This document shows, piece after piece, positions 1 through 7,499 of a stretch of DNA of 14,077 bases. Below the pieces are notes generated by a model. The model ran no database searches, had not been told where the DNA came from, and saw nothing but the letters and a program-made list of their open reading frames with translations. The translations under genes were made by a program, and so were the position numbers. Within the stretch, counting starts at the first letter, position 1. The number at the start of each line of letters is the position of its first letter. The DNA comes from Sulfurovum sp. (GTDB taxonomy: Bacteria > Campylobacterota > Campylobacteria > Campylobacterales > Sulfurovaceae), in NCBI GenBank assembly GCA_020719895.1, contig DYPM01000042.1, positions 1 through 14,077 on the forward strand, in the 5' to 3' direction.

Positions 1-52
1 ATTTCTCTTACATGCTGGTAAGTTCAAAGCATTAGAGTGATAGGTTTGACAC

Positions 53-82
53 ATCTTTTAAATCCTTTTTTGGTTTAAAGAT
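53..82 (+). terminator. Possible hairpin terminator left of the helicase gene
   Basis: An arm at 53-65 and an arm at 72-82 pair over 11 base pairs with two single-base bulges and a six-T loop. The plus-strand copy is followed by a T-rich run (82-95), so it fits a terminator for a plus-strand gene lying to the left of the window better than one for the helicase, which ends 89 nt away on the other strand. The rest of 1-170 shows no gene. Confidence 0.35.
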
Positions 83-170
83 TTTATTTGATTGTTGTTT
101 TTCTATCGCTTGTATTTATGAAGATAGGCAACCATAATATGGTGAAACTGGACAGATAGTTAATAAAAAT

Positions 171-1562
171 TTAGCGTGAATCTATTTTTTGATAATACGA
201 CACTACGCGTTCATCTACTCGGATCAAACGTTTTAAGTAGTGTCTTAGTTCGCCTTTAGAAAAATCTATTTTGAGATGATGCGGATTGGTAGCTCTTGAG
301 ATTGCTACATAAAACTGGCTTGGAGTGAAGATATTGTCCACATTGCACACCAAATGATCAATACTCATTCCTTGCGATTTGTGAATGGTGACTGCATAGG
401 CAAGTTTGATTGGAAATTGTGATAAGGTCGCTAAGGTTATATTTTTGGTTTTGTCATTATCCACTTCTATATGAATGAGGTCAAAATCATGACGCTCAAC
501 TCTTACAAAACTCTCTTCTTTTTCTATCAGCAAATACTCCTCTTCGATTTTATGAAGAACGCCTCTTTCGCCATTGACATATTTTCCCCATTTATTGACA
601 GTGAACAGTACAGGAACGCCCTCTTTGAGTGTTAGCTGATCTAAGACGGGAAGTGAACTACGCCAACTATCCAAACGTTTTTGTGGCACTTCTCCAAACT
701 GTTGCAACTGTGCAAATAAAATTGTTTCATCGCTTTTTAACGCATCGATTTTGAGACGGTTCATCTCCTCCACTTCTGCATTACGTCCAAAGAGATAAGT
801 AGGATTTGGTTCTGCAAGAGAGTTTTGCGAAAGTCTATCAAGATAATTTTCCACCTCATCATCACATACACCACATCGTACTTTAGAGAGTATATTTGTG
901 AAGTGTGTATCTTTGGTGCGTTTCATTTGGTCTAAAACCACCACAAAAAACTCAAAACGCTCCCACGCCATACTCTCGAAAGCATAAAGCCGTTCTCCAA
1001 AAATATCATTGCGTTCATTTTGTCGTATTGGTGGTATTTGAAAAAAATCTCCAACCACCATCAGTTTGCCAAGATAACCGCTACTTTTGAGTCGATACGC
1101 GATCATATCAAGCAGATCACTACTCACCATAGAAATCTCATCGATAATAATCAATTCAGTTGCTTTGAGTATTTTTTTGAGTTCAGCAAGGCGTTTTTTG
1201 GCGTATTTGTCATATTTGTTTAGCTCTTCAAGCGATGACGCGATACCAAAACCAAAAAAACTATGAATCGTCATTCCCCCAATATTTACCGCACTCACTC
1301 CTGTAGAACCCAACGCGATAACGCCTCTTTTTGTGTTGTGATAGTGTTCTATCACTTCATTAGTGAGATAGCTTTTGCCAACGCCTGCACCGCCTGTGAG
1401 AAAAAGATTGTGAGTTTCAAGCTGTTGGAGTATTGAACCCTTTGAAAAATCAGAGGATTTAATAGAGCGACCATTCGCAAGAGCCGTCTGCTGAAGACCT
1501 AATTTTGAGCTTTGCTCAAAATTTGAGCATTTTTCAGAATGTTCTATTTGTGTTTTGTCCAT
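171..1562 (-). CDS. PIF1/RecD-like superfamily 1 DNA helicase
   Basis: ATP-dependent 5'-3' DNA helicase of the PIF1/RecD-like group, 463 aa, cytoplasmic; family members unwind DNA during repair or replication restart. Visible motifs: Walker A GGAGVGKS (about residues 57-64), Walker B IIIDE (138-142), motif III GDFFQIPP (171-178), late motifs AVTIHKSQGMSID (390-402) and FYVAISRAT (417-425). The order and spacing are complete, so the enzyme looks intact. A GTG start nine codons upstream (1589) is possible, but ATG 1562 follows a purine-rich AAGAGAAAAAAG and shortens the overlap with arsR to 29 nt. The helicase domain starts only near residue 42; residues about 9-40 are encoded by a hairpin-rich repeat (see 1443-1536) and look like a non-homologous extension. 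It is last in the znu-arsR gene run, probably by position rather than function. Confidence 0.88.
   Translation of the reverse strand: MDKTQIEHSEKCSNFEQSSKLGLQQTALANGRSIKSSDFSKGSILQQLETHNLFLTGGAGVGKSYLTNEVIEHYHNTKRGVIALGSTGVSAVNIGGMTIHSFFGFGIASSLEELNKYDKYAKKRLAELKKILKATELIIIDEISMVSSDLLDMIAYRLKSSGYLGKLMVVGDFFQIPPIRQNERNDIFGERLYAFESMAWERFEFFVVVLDQMKRTKDTHFTNILSKVRCGVCDDEVENYLDRLSQNSLAEPNPTYLFGRNAEVEEMNRLKIDALKSDETILFAQLQQFGEVPQKRLDSWRSSLPVLDQLTLKEGVPVLFTVNKWGKYVNGERGVLHKIEEEYLLIEKEESFVRVERHDFDLIHIEVDNDKTKNITLATLSQFPIKLAYAVTIHKSQGMSIDHLVCNVDNIFTPSQFYVAISRATNPHHLKIDFSKGELRHYLKRLIRVDERVVSYYQKIDSR
1443..1536. repeat. Hairpin-rich repeat inside the helicase 5' coding region
   Basis: This stretch contains a 10-bp hairpin AATTTTGAGC/GCTCAAAATT with a TTT loop (1501-1523), an overlapping alternative hairpin GCTCAAA/TTTGAGC (1514-1528), and a core GAGCCGTCTGCTGAAGAC (1481-1498) found again at 12833-12850 with one mismatch. 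An outer pair TGAAAAAT (1443-1450) and ATTTTTCA (1529-1536) could close it, though 8 AT-rich bases may be chance. The arsR stop codon lies at the right edge. The boundaries are uncertain; the shared core and the 10-bp hairpin are directly visible. Confidence 0.55.
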
Positions 1563-1890
1563 CTTTTTTCTCTTGATTTGAGGTATCACATTGACGTTTG
1601 AGAGAAGGAAGTTCTATCTCAAGATAGACAATCTCTGTAAGAATATCTTGACGAAATTTATCCATTGGAGAGCGAATGGCGTAGTAAGCCCATCTTCCAT
1701 CACGCTTGACATACAAAAAACCTGCATCTTTGAGAATCTTCAGATGACGTGAAATACGCGATTGCACCATTCCAAATGACTGTTCCAATTCACAAACGCA
1801 AACGGTTTCGTGCATCTTGATAAAACGCAACAGTTTTAGTCTCGTCTCATCGTTTAATGCCCCGATAGTTTGTAAAAAATCTTCCATCAT
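1534..1890 (-). CDS. ArsR/SmtB-family metal-sensing transcriptional repressor
   Basis: Small winged-helix repressor, 118 aa, expected to bind DNA as a dimer and release it on metal or metalloid binding. The helix-turn-helix is clear (MVQSRISRHLKILKDAGF, about 41-58), followed by a wing (VKRDGRWAYYAI). Just before it lies CVCEL with Cys31 and Cys33, the position of the arsenite-binding thiolates of classical ArsR; the third Cys of E. coli ArsR is replaced, and another Cys sits at 101 near the C-terminus. Start: tandem ATGs at 1890 and 1887, 10 nt after the znuB stop, preceded by an AAAGATGA purine stretch. The longer frame to 2025 would add 45 residues from antisense-free znuB coding sequence and is rejected. 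Position in the operon suggests it regulates metal uptake, but the cysteine motif is more typical of As/Sb/Cd sensors; the ligand is unknown. Confidence 0.85.
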   Translation of the reverse strand: MMEDFLQTIGALNDETRLKLLRFIKMHETVCVCELEQSFGMVQSRISRHLKILKDAGFLYVKRDGRWAYYAIRSPMDKFRQDILTEIVYLEIELPSLKRQCDTSNQEKKDGQNTNRTF

Positions 1891-1900
1891 TTTTTCATCT

Positions 1901-2698
1901 TTATTTTTTATAGACAAGCAAAAAAAGCCCCAAAAAAAGCGAAGATACAAGAATGATCGAAGCACCAGAAGTGATATTATAGAGATATGAAACCGCAAGT
2001 CCTGTAAGTGTAAAAAGTGTAGCAATGCCTCCTGCGTAGAGCATCATCGTAGATAGAGAGTTTGAGAGTCTCTCGGCGATATAGACAGGAATCGTAAGGA
2101 GTGCTATCACTAAGATAAGTCCCACCACTTTGATAGCGATCACCACAGTAAGTGCCGAAAGTACCAAAATGAGCGTATAAAAAAATGGCACATTGACACC
2201 ACGCAACGTAGCATATTCACTATCATAAGAGACTGCCAAAATATCTCTATAACGCAATCCTACTACACCCATAATCATCACCAAAAGCCCTGTCATATAG
2301 TAAAGATCAGCACGACTTACTGCTAAAATAGAGCCAAAAAGATAACTCATCATATCGACATTGTATCCCGCAGAAAGGTCGATAAGTACAATCCCAATCG
2401 CCATTCCCACAGCCCAAATTAGACCGATAAATGTATCAATGCGGTGTTTGTGACGCAATGTAAGCATCGCAATCAAAAGTGCCGTCGCTACAGCAAAAAA
2501 TGAAGCTCCCAAAAAGATAGGCAAACCCAAAAAAACAGCCAAACCAATTCCGCCATAAGAGGCGTGAGCGATACCGCCTGCTAAAAAAACCATCCGATTG
2601 ACCACCACTAAAGATCCGATAATTCCAGTGGCGATACTGACCAATACACCCGCAATAATCGCGTGTTGCACAAATCCAAATCCAAGTGCTTCTATCAT
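1901..2698 (-). CDS. znuB: Zinc/manganese ABC transporter, permease subunit (ZnuB-like)
   Basis: Integral inner-membrane permease of the ABC-3 family, 265 aa, which forms the channel for metal delivered by the periplasmic ZnuA and is powered by ZnuC. The sequence is hydrophobic throughout with about eight membrane segments, and carries the family's N-terminal GIIGSLVVVNRMVFLAGGIAH region, the mid-protein SYLFGSILAVS loop and the VVGLILVIALLTIP segment. Length is normal. Its ATG (2698-2696) overlaps the znuC stop in an ATGA arrangement (4 nt), so translation is probably coupled. The family handles Zn or Mn; zinc is preferred here only because of the partner ZnuA. Confidence 0.92.
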   Translation of the reverse strand: MIEALGFGFVQHAIIAGVLVSIATGIIGSLVVVNRMVFLAGGIAHASYGGIGLAVFLGLPIFLGASFFAVATALLIAMLTLRHKHRIDTFIGLIWAVGMAIGIVLIDLSAGYNVDMMSYLFGSILAVSRADLYYMTGLLVMIMGVVGLRYRDILAVSYDSEYATLRGVNVPFFYTLILVLSALTVVIAIKVVGLILVIALLTIPVYIAERLSNSLSTMMLYAGGIATLFTLTGLAVSYLYNITSGASIILVSSLFLGLFLLVYKK

Positions 2699-3456
2699 CG
2701 AATCTCTTTGGTTTTGGATTGTGTCGTACCCAACATCTGCATTAGTTCTACTTCGCAGAAGTGTTCTTGCGGATTTTGTGGTTTGAGGATTGTTCTTGTA
2801 TTTGAGATGTCATGAAATGAAAGGGTTTTGTTGATATGAGCAACCTTGTTGGCATACTCCAATATCACCGAAATATCGTGTGTCACCACCACTACAGTGA
2901 TGCGTTGATGGAGTTCTTTGAGTAGCTCATAAATCTCTCTTTGTCCTTTGACATCAATACTCGCAGTTGGCTCATCAAGAAGTAAAATACGCGGATGAGA
3001 GCAGAGTGCACGAGCAATCATCACGCGTTGTCGCTGTCCGCCTGAGAGTGAACCTATTTTTTGGTTGGCAAACTTCTCCATTCCAACTTGTGCAAGAGAT
3101 CCTATCGCACACGCTTTTTCACTCTCGCCATATCCAAAAAGTGGACGTTTTGCTTCTATGTGTCCCATCATCACCACTTCAATGACACGAATGGGAAAGT
3201 CGGTATTGATATTGGTATTTTGTGGTGCGTATCCTATCGTAGAGAGGTTTTTGCATGGTTTCTCGCCCAATACTTTGACTATTCCTTGACGGGTTTTGAG
3301 TATTCCTAAGATGAGTTTAAGGAGTGTCGATTTTCCTCCGCCATTAGGTCCTATAATCGCCAAAAAATCTCTCTCTTCAACACGAAGTGAGATATTCTCA
3401 AGAATCGTCTCTTTGTCATATCCAAAAGTGAGATTCTCTATCTCAATCACTGACAT
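2695..3456 (-). CDS. znuC: Zinc/manganese ABC transporter, ATP-binding subunit (ZnuC-like)
   Basis: Cytoplasmic ATPase of the metal importer, 253 aa. Complete ABC cassette: Walker A GPNGGGKS (36-43), Q-loop Gln79 in YAPQN, signature LSGGQ (137-141), Walker B ILLLDEP (157-163) and H-loop His193 in VTHD. The start ATG at 3456 lies 3 nt after the znuA stop and its ribosome binding site GGGGAAG is inside the znuA end. The C-terminus overlaps znuB by 4 nt. The last 50 or so residues are a short extension past the cassette, common in this family. Confidence 0.94.
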   Translation of the reverse strand: MSVIEIENLTFGYDKETILENISLRVEERDFLAIIGPNGGGKSTLLKLILGILKTRQGIVKVLGEKPCKNLSTIGYAPQNTNINTDFPIRVIEVVMMGHIEAKRPLFGYGESEKACAIGSLAQVGMEKFANQKIGSLSGGQRQRVMIARALCSHPRILLLDEPTASIDVKGQREIYELLKELHQRITVVVVTHDISVILEYANKVAHINKTLSFHDISNTRTILKPQNPQEHFCEVELMQMLGTTQSKTKEIR

Positions 3457-3459
3457 TGG

Positions 3460-4305
3460 TTACTTCCCCGCAATCGCATGGGCAAATCGCAGTAGATTTT
3501 CACGCCAATTTGCTTCAAGTGGTGAGATTTTGACAACGGGAATCCCAAGCTCTATAGCAATAATCTTCGCTGAAGCATCAGAGAACTCTGGTTGGGTAAA
3601 AATAGCACTCACTTTTTTTGCTTTTGCTTCTTTGATAAGTGTGATAATCTCTTTTGGTTTTGGAGATTTACCTTCGATTTCGACTGCCATCTGAACCAAT
3701 CCGTAGCGTGAAGCGAAATATCCCCACGCAGGGTGAAACACCATAAATGGAGTATTTGGTGCAAGATGTGCAAAGAGTGTTTTGATATCAAAATCAGTCT
3801 GCTCTATGGTTTTCAAAAAAGCATCAAAGTTCTTTTGATAGTAGGCTTCGTTGATGGGATCTTTGGTTTTGAGAGTTTCAAATATCTTTGTCGCGATGAT
3901 TTTGACATTGGCAGGAGAGACCCAAATGTGTGGATCAAGCGTCTCTCTTTCTCTTTCGTTTTTGTCGTGATGGTGGTGTGCTACTATTGGTTGCTTGACA
4001 ATCTCTTCTGAGAGATCTACGATTTCCATCTCTGTGTTGAGGCTTTTGAATTTAGGAAGCCATGCTGACTCAAACTCCACACCAATCGCAAAATAGAGCG
4101 TAGCTGTGGCTATCTCTCTCATTTGCGATGGTTTTGGCTCATAAGTGTGAGGCGAATTGCCTGGCAAAACCATCAACACGGTACGAATCTTCTCGCCACC
4201 AATCGCTTCAACAAATGTTTTTTCGGGGAGAATGCTCACACCTACGGTGAGTTTCGCAAAGAGTGTGGTGGACAAAAGAAGTAAAATAAAGATTAATTTT
4301 TTCAT
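3460..4305 (-). CDS. znuA: Zinc-binding periplasmic protein of ABC transporter (ZnuA-like)
   Basis: Periplasmic solute-binding protein of cluster A-I, 281 aa, that captures Zn2+ (or Mn2+) and passes it to ZnuBC. A Sec signal peptide is visible (MKKLIFILLLLSTTLFA, then KLTV). Likely metal ligands are His53 in GNSPHTYEP, His126 in DPHIW and His191 in FHPAWGYF, with an acidic residue from the C-terminal lobe. A short His-rich loop HHHH (110-113) followed by charged residues precedes DPHIW; this loop type favours zinc over manganese. It is first in the operon. No strong Shine-Dalgarno precedes ATG 4305, and AT-rich TATGCTATTAT lies immediately upstream, so the true 5' end may be very short. No clear Zur box was recognised. 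Confidence 0.92.
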   Translation of the reverse strand: MKKLIFILLLLSTTLFAKLTVGVSILPEKTFVEAIGGEKIRTVLMVLPGNSPHTYEPKPSQMREIATATLYFAIGVEFESAWLPKFKSLNTEMEIVDLSEEIVKQPIVAHHHHDKNERERETLDPHIWVSPANVKIIATKIFETLKTKDPINEAYYQKNFDAFLKTIEQTDFDIKTLFAHLAPNTPFMVFHPAWGYFASRYGLVQMAVEIEGKSPKPKEIITLIKEAKAKKVSAIFTQPEFSDASAKIIAIELGIPVVKISPLEANWRENLLRFAHAIAGK

Positions 4306-4331
4306 GGCGAGATAATAGCATAAGAGAGATA

Positions 4332-4347
4332 AGAAGAGTTTTCTTCT
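4332..4347 (-). promoter_or_regulatory. Alternative 6-bp hairpin upstream of znuA
   Basis: AGAAGA (4332-4337) and TCTTCT (4342-4347) pair across a four-base loop. The arm 4342-4347 is also half of the 12-bp outer stem of the large structure at 4342-4460, so the two foldings exclude each other. This is the geometry of an attenuator or antiterminator, but there is no U-run and no evidence of function. Confidence 0.3.
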
Positions 4348-4460
4348 CCTACTTCAAAGAAGGAGTCAAAATGACTCCTTTCTTGCCAAAGGCAAAGCTT
4401 TAGCAAACTTGTACAATCTAAACTTGTTTAGATTGTACAAAATTTATTAGTAGGAGAAGA
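4342..4460. repeat. Cloverleaf-like nested inverted repeat between the FG-GAP gene and znuA
   Basis: A perfect 12-bp outer pair, TCTTCTCCTACT (4342-4353) with AGTAGGAGAAGA (4449-4460), encloses three hairpins: AAGGAGTCA/TGACTCCTT with an AAA loop (4360-4380, extendable by three pairs past a bulge), TTGCC/GGCAA with an AAA loop (4383-4395), and a 15-bp TTGTACAATCTAAAC arm pair with a TT loop (4409-4440). The palindrome AAAGCTTT (4394-4401) lies between. Together these occupy most of the 172-nt gap. It may end transcription of the lipoprotein gene, lie in the leader of znuA, or be a mobile non-coding repeat; no U-tract follows the long stem on either strand, so it is not a canonical terminator. 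It lacks tRNA features. Confidence 0.75.
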
Positions 4461-4477
4461 GATGATAATAAAAAAGA

Positions 4478-7336
4478 TTACGGTTGTCCGACGACGCGAT
4501 TGTTTTCATCTTCTGTATGTTCAAAAAGAGTGATTGTGCCACTATTTTTTGAAGCAGTGACAATATCAATCAGTCCAGCATCTATGAAGTGACCAGTATC
4601 TACACTACTTGCACCATCAAGATCATGAGATACGATATAGCGAGTAAATGTGGTGTCACCATTGTTTTTATACCATACAAGATTGTCAGAGTCTCGCATT
4701 GTTACTGCAATATCACGTTTTTTGTCTTTGTCGATATCAACGAATAGAATTCTAGAAGGATTTTTAAGGCCTGTATCAATATTTGTAGATGGCTCAAAGC
4801 TTTTACCATTGTTTTTGTAAAATACCAATTTATCTTTTGAGATAGCAATCACATCTGTTTTGCCATCGTCATCAATATCTCTTGTTGCGACACCACAAGC
4901 ACCATCAAGTGTGTCCACAATCGTTTTGGTGTAATTGTTTTCACTATCATACCAAGCGATCGTGTTTTTATATGAAGCGATAATATCATACTTTTTGTCA
5001 TCATTCATATCTGCACCATATACACTTGATGCATCAGATACATTATTGTCAATAATTTTTCTTTCAAAAGATGCAACATTTTTAATAATTTTTTTCTGAT
5101 AAAGAACGATCGAATCTTTTTGTGCAGTAGCAATCCAATCGATATAGTATGGCTCACCTTCGTTGTATTGCTCTCTTTTTGTATAAAAACTTGAAGTTTG
5201 GTTCGCATCTCTATCTATGATAGTCGATTTAGAATCAAAAACGCCATTATTGTTTTTATACCAAGCAATGGTATTTTTATACGCAACGACAATATCATAA
5301 TGTCCATCTTCGTCAACATCACCAGTAGTTACTCGAGAAACATCAGTAAGTTCTGTGCTAATGTCAGTTTGTGTATAGTTTCCGTCTGTATTCAAACCAA
5401 ACCATGCAAGCTTATTGAGATCTGAAGATACTGCTATGATATCCAAATCACCATCACCATCTATATCGTCAGATGCGACATCCGAAGCACTCTTAAAGCT
5501 ATTGGAGACAATAGAAGGTTTAAAGTAACTTTGATCTTCTGTCACTACATATATTTTTTCAGAACCATAAGCAGGTGCATCGGTATATTTAAGTGTGATA
5601 TCGTAGATATTGTTTTTATCGCTATTGATCAGATTTTCAAAATCGGTAGCTGTTTCAAATACAATAGCTTTCCCGATAGATACACCGTTTTTTGAAGAGT
5701 TGGTTTCAGATAAATTATTTTTATCTCCATATAGTGTAAATGTCGCATTTTCGTATGGAGTCACTGAAAATGCTGTTTTTGTGTTTTCAAGTTGAGTGAC
5801 TACATTCGCATTTTCGTACCATTTGATACTCTCTTGGTTGTTAAATACTGTCAAAACATCTGTTTTTTTGTCATTATTAAAATCAGAAACCAAAACAACT
5901 TCTGCTCCACTTGAATTTGAGTCAGTGGAGATATTGTGCGTTTTTGAAAAAGTGCCATTGATATTTGGATACCAAAATACTCTACTGACATCATCTTTTT
6001 GAGGAAGTTGTGATGTTACGGCGATAATATCGGTTTTATTGTCATCATTCAAATCTCCCAATGCGATAGACTCAAGAGCGAAAGTAGCACCAAGAAGATG
6101 CTCTGTGTAATCTCCGACGTTGCCGTTGTTTTGATACCATGCTACTTGGTTCATTTGTGTGCTGTCACCATCTGTCAATGATGCGACAATATCCAATACA
6201 CCATCATTATTCATATCTGCTACAGCAATACTTTTGGCTTTTTTATAAGAAGTTTTTTGTTGTGTGGTAGTAAAATTATTATCGTTATTAGATTTACATA
6301 TACTAATCGCACTCTTTGTTTGTTTTGAAGCTACGATGACATCTACAAATTTATCACCATCGATATCTCGTGCGATGAGTGCTGTTGGATTGTCAATTTC
6401 AGCTATTAATTTTTGATCTGAAAATAAATCGTTGCCTTTATTTGAATAGTAAACTACTTTTTCATCATCGATTGCAGCGATAATATCCACCTTGCTATCA
6501 TCATCCATATCAGCGACATAGAGTGCATTAGTTTTGTTATTATTTTTCTCTATCTTTTCGGAAGAAAAATTTCCAGAGTCGTTATTTTTGTATATCCAAA
6601 TATCAGATTCTCCTTTGTTACCCGTGATGATATCCATATCTTTATCACCATCGATATCAGCAACATAGATAACCGATACATTGGCTTGAGTGGTAATATT
6701 TTTTTCATTCGAAAAACTTCCATTGCCACTATTTTTAAAATAGATAATGCGATCAGGATAACGACTGGAGACAGAAAGAATATCTATGTAGCCGTCTTTG
6801 TCCATATCTGCAGTCACTGTAGCGGTAATATTTTTGGTGCTTTTTGTCACTGTATGATGTTTTGTTGTGAGTCTTGGATGAAAGTAGAGATTGTTTGAGA
6901 GTTTGAGATGATCTACGACGCTCTCTATGGTGATATTGACTTTTGCTTCATTGCTATAAGATTTTCCATCGTAGGCTTTGAAGTTAAAACCATCTGAACC
7001 AAAATAATTGCTATTTGGTACATAACGCATCGCATTAATATCGTTTTGAGTTAAATTACTATCTAAGTCAACTTGTTTATTGCCTGTGATGAGATCCCCA
7101 TATTTTGGATAATCTATCAAGGTGATATATACAAGAGTGTCCGAATCTTCGTCTTTGTAAGCTTCTTTGAATTTTGATCCAAAAGAGATCTCTACATCTT
7201 CTTTGGTGTTGATTGAAATATCTGCTGTTGTTGGTTCACGATTGACCGCAACAGTATTACGGCTACTGTCATTACTACTACTACAACCTACTAAACTTAT
7301 CAGCGTAACAAACGCGAATATCCATCTCTTTTTCAT
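4478..7336 (-). CDS. FG-GAP/VCBS-repeat lipoprotein with Ig/cadherin-like domain
   Basis: Large lipoprotein, 952 aa, probably anchored in the outer membrane. The signal sequence ends in a lipobox LVGC with Cys18, followed by a Ser/Asn-rich linker. Residues about 33-140 form a cadherin/Ig-like domain (YITLIDYPKYGDL, MRYVPNSNYFGSDGFNFKAYDG). Seven FG-GAP/VCBS blades then start near 176, 224, 275, 323, 373, 427 and 484, each with a Ca-loop of the DxDxDGxxD type (for example ADMDKDGYIDIL, ADIDGDKDMDII) and a strand like AWYKNN. Residues about 510-610 look like a second Ig-type insert. Blades resume near 622, 672, 775, 819, 866 and 913, with a degenerate one near 730; the last (GHFIDAGLIDIV) has lost most acidic residues. 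This gives seven plus seven blades. Start ATG 7336 has AAAGG 8 nt upstream. Such proteins act in surface adhesion or protein binding; the partner here is unknown. Confidence 0.85.
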   Translation of the reverse strand: MKKRWIFAFVTLISLVGCSSSNDSSRNTVAVNREPTTADISINTKEDVEISFGSKFKEAYKDEDSDTLVYITLIDYPKYGDLITGNKQVDLDSNLTQNDINAMRYVPNSNYFGSDGFNFKAYDGKSYSNEAKVNITIESVVDHLKLSNNLYFHPRLTTKHHTVTKSTKNITATVTADMDKDGYIDILSVSSRYPDRIIYFKNSGNGSFSNEKNITTQANVSVIYVADIDGDKDMDIITGNKGESDIWIYKNNDSGNFSSEKIEKNNNKTNALYVADMDDDSKVDIIAAIDDEKVVYYSNKGNDLFSDQKLIAEIDNPTALIARDIDGDKFVDVIVASKQTKSAISICKSNNDNNFTTTQQKTSYKKAKSIAVADMNNDGVLDIVASLTDGDSTQMNQVAWYQNNGNVGDYTEHLLGATFALESIALGDLNDDNKTDIIAVTSQLPQKDDVSRVFWYPNINGTFSKTHNISTDSNSSGAEVVLVSDFNNDKKTDVLTVFNNQESIKWYENANVVTQLENTKTAFSVTPYENATFTLYGDKNNLSETNSSKNGVSIGKAIVFETATDFENLINSDKNNIYDITLKYTDAPAYGSEKIYVVTEDQSYFKPSIVSNSFKSASDVASDDIDGDGDLDIIAVSSDLNKLAWFGLNTDGNYTQTDISTELTDVSRVTTGDVDEDGHYDIVVAYKNTIAWYKNNNGVFDSKSTIIDRDANQTSSFYTKREQYNEGEPYYIDWIATAQKDSIVLYQKKIIKNVASFERKIIDNNVSDASSVYGADMNDDKKYDIIASYKNTIAWYDSENNYTKTIVDTLDGACGVATRDIDDDGKTDVIAISKDKLVFYKNNGKSFEPSTNIDTGLKNPSRILFVDIDKDKKRDIAVTMRDSDNLVWYKNNGDTTFTRYIVSHDLDGASSVDTGHFIDAGLIDIVTASKNSGTITLFEHTEDENNRVVGQP

Positions 7337-7367
7337 ACAGTGTGCCTTTGTGGTAATTTTTGGCGTA

Positions 7368-7408
7368 ATTCTACTTAAAAATGGTTACAAAAGAGTAACT
7401 TTTATAAT
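7368..7408. promoter_or_regulatory. Divergent promoter region with a GTTAC-N6-GTAAC inverted repeat
   Basis: Between the divergent lipoprotein and ytfJ-like genes, an inverted repeat GTTAC (7384-7388), six-base spacer, GTAAC (7395-7399) sits between a candidate minus-strand -10 (TAGAAT, complement of 7368-7373) and a candidate plus-strand -10 (TATAAT, 7403-7408). The layout suits an operator serving both genes. The -35 boxes are not recognisable, as is common in Campylobacterota. Positions are read directly; function is inferred. Confidence 0.35.
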
Positions 7409-7499
7409 TTATATTAGTTTAAGGACTTAATTCATATATTCCGCATCGTAAAGTGTCTCGGTGAAGCACAAAACAAACGTGACTATTTGAGGGGAAATA

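Noticed and set aside
171..1562. Helicase as a sign of phage or plasmid DNA
   Set aside because: No other phage or conjugation gene is nearby, and PIF1-like helicases are found on chromosomes of this bacterial group.
1891..2025. 45-residue upstream extension of the ArsR frame
   Set aside because: It overlaps znuB coding sequence, is hydrophobic and unlike ArsR proteins; tandem ATGs at 1890/1887 after a purine-rich site give the normal family length.
4342..4460. tRNA or tmRNA reading of the cloverleaf
   Set aside because: There is no T-loop GTTCGA-like sequence, no anticodon-type arm of the right size and no CCA context; stem lengths (15 bp, 12 bp) do not fit.
4478..7336. CRISPR or tandem-repeat array reading of the lipoprotein gene
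   Set aside because: The periodicity is in protein (Ca-binding blades) with diverged codons, not identical DNA repeats.
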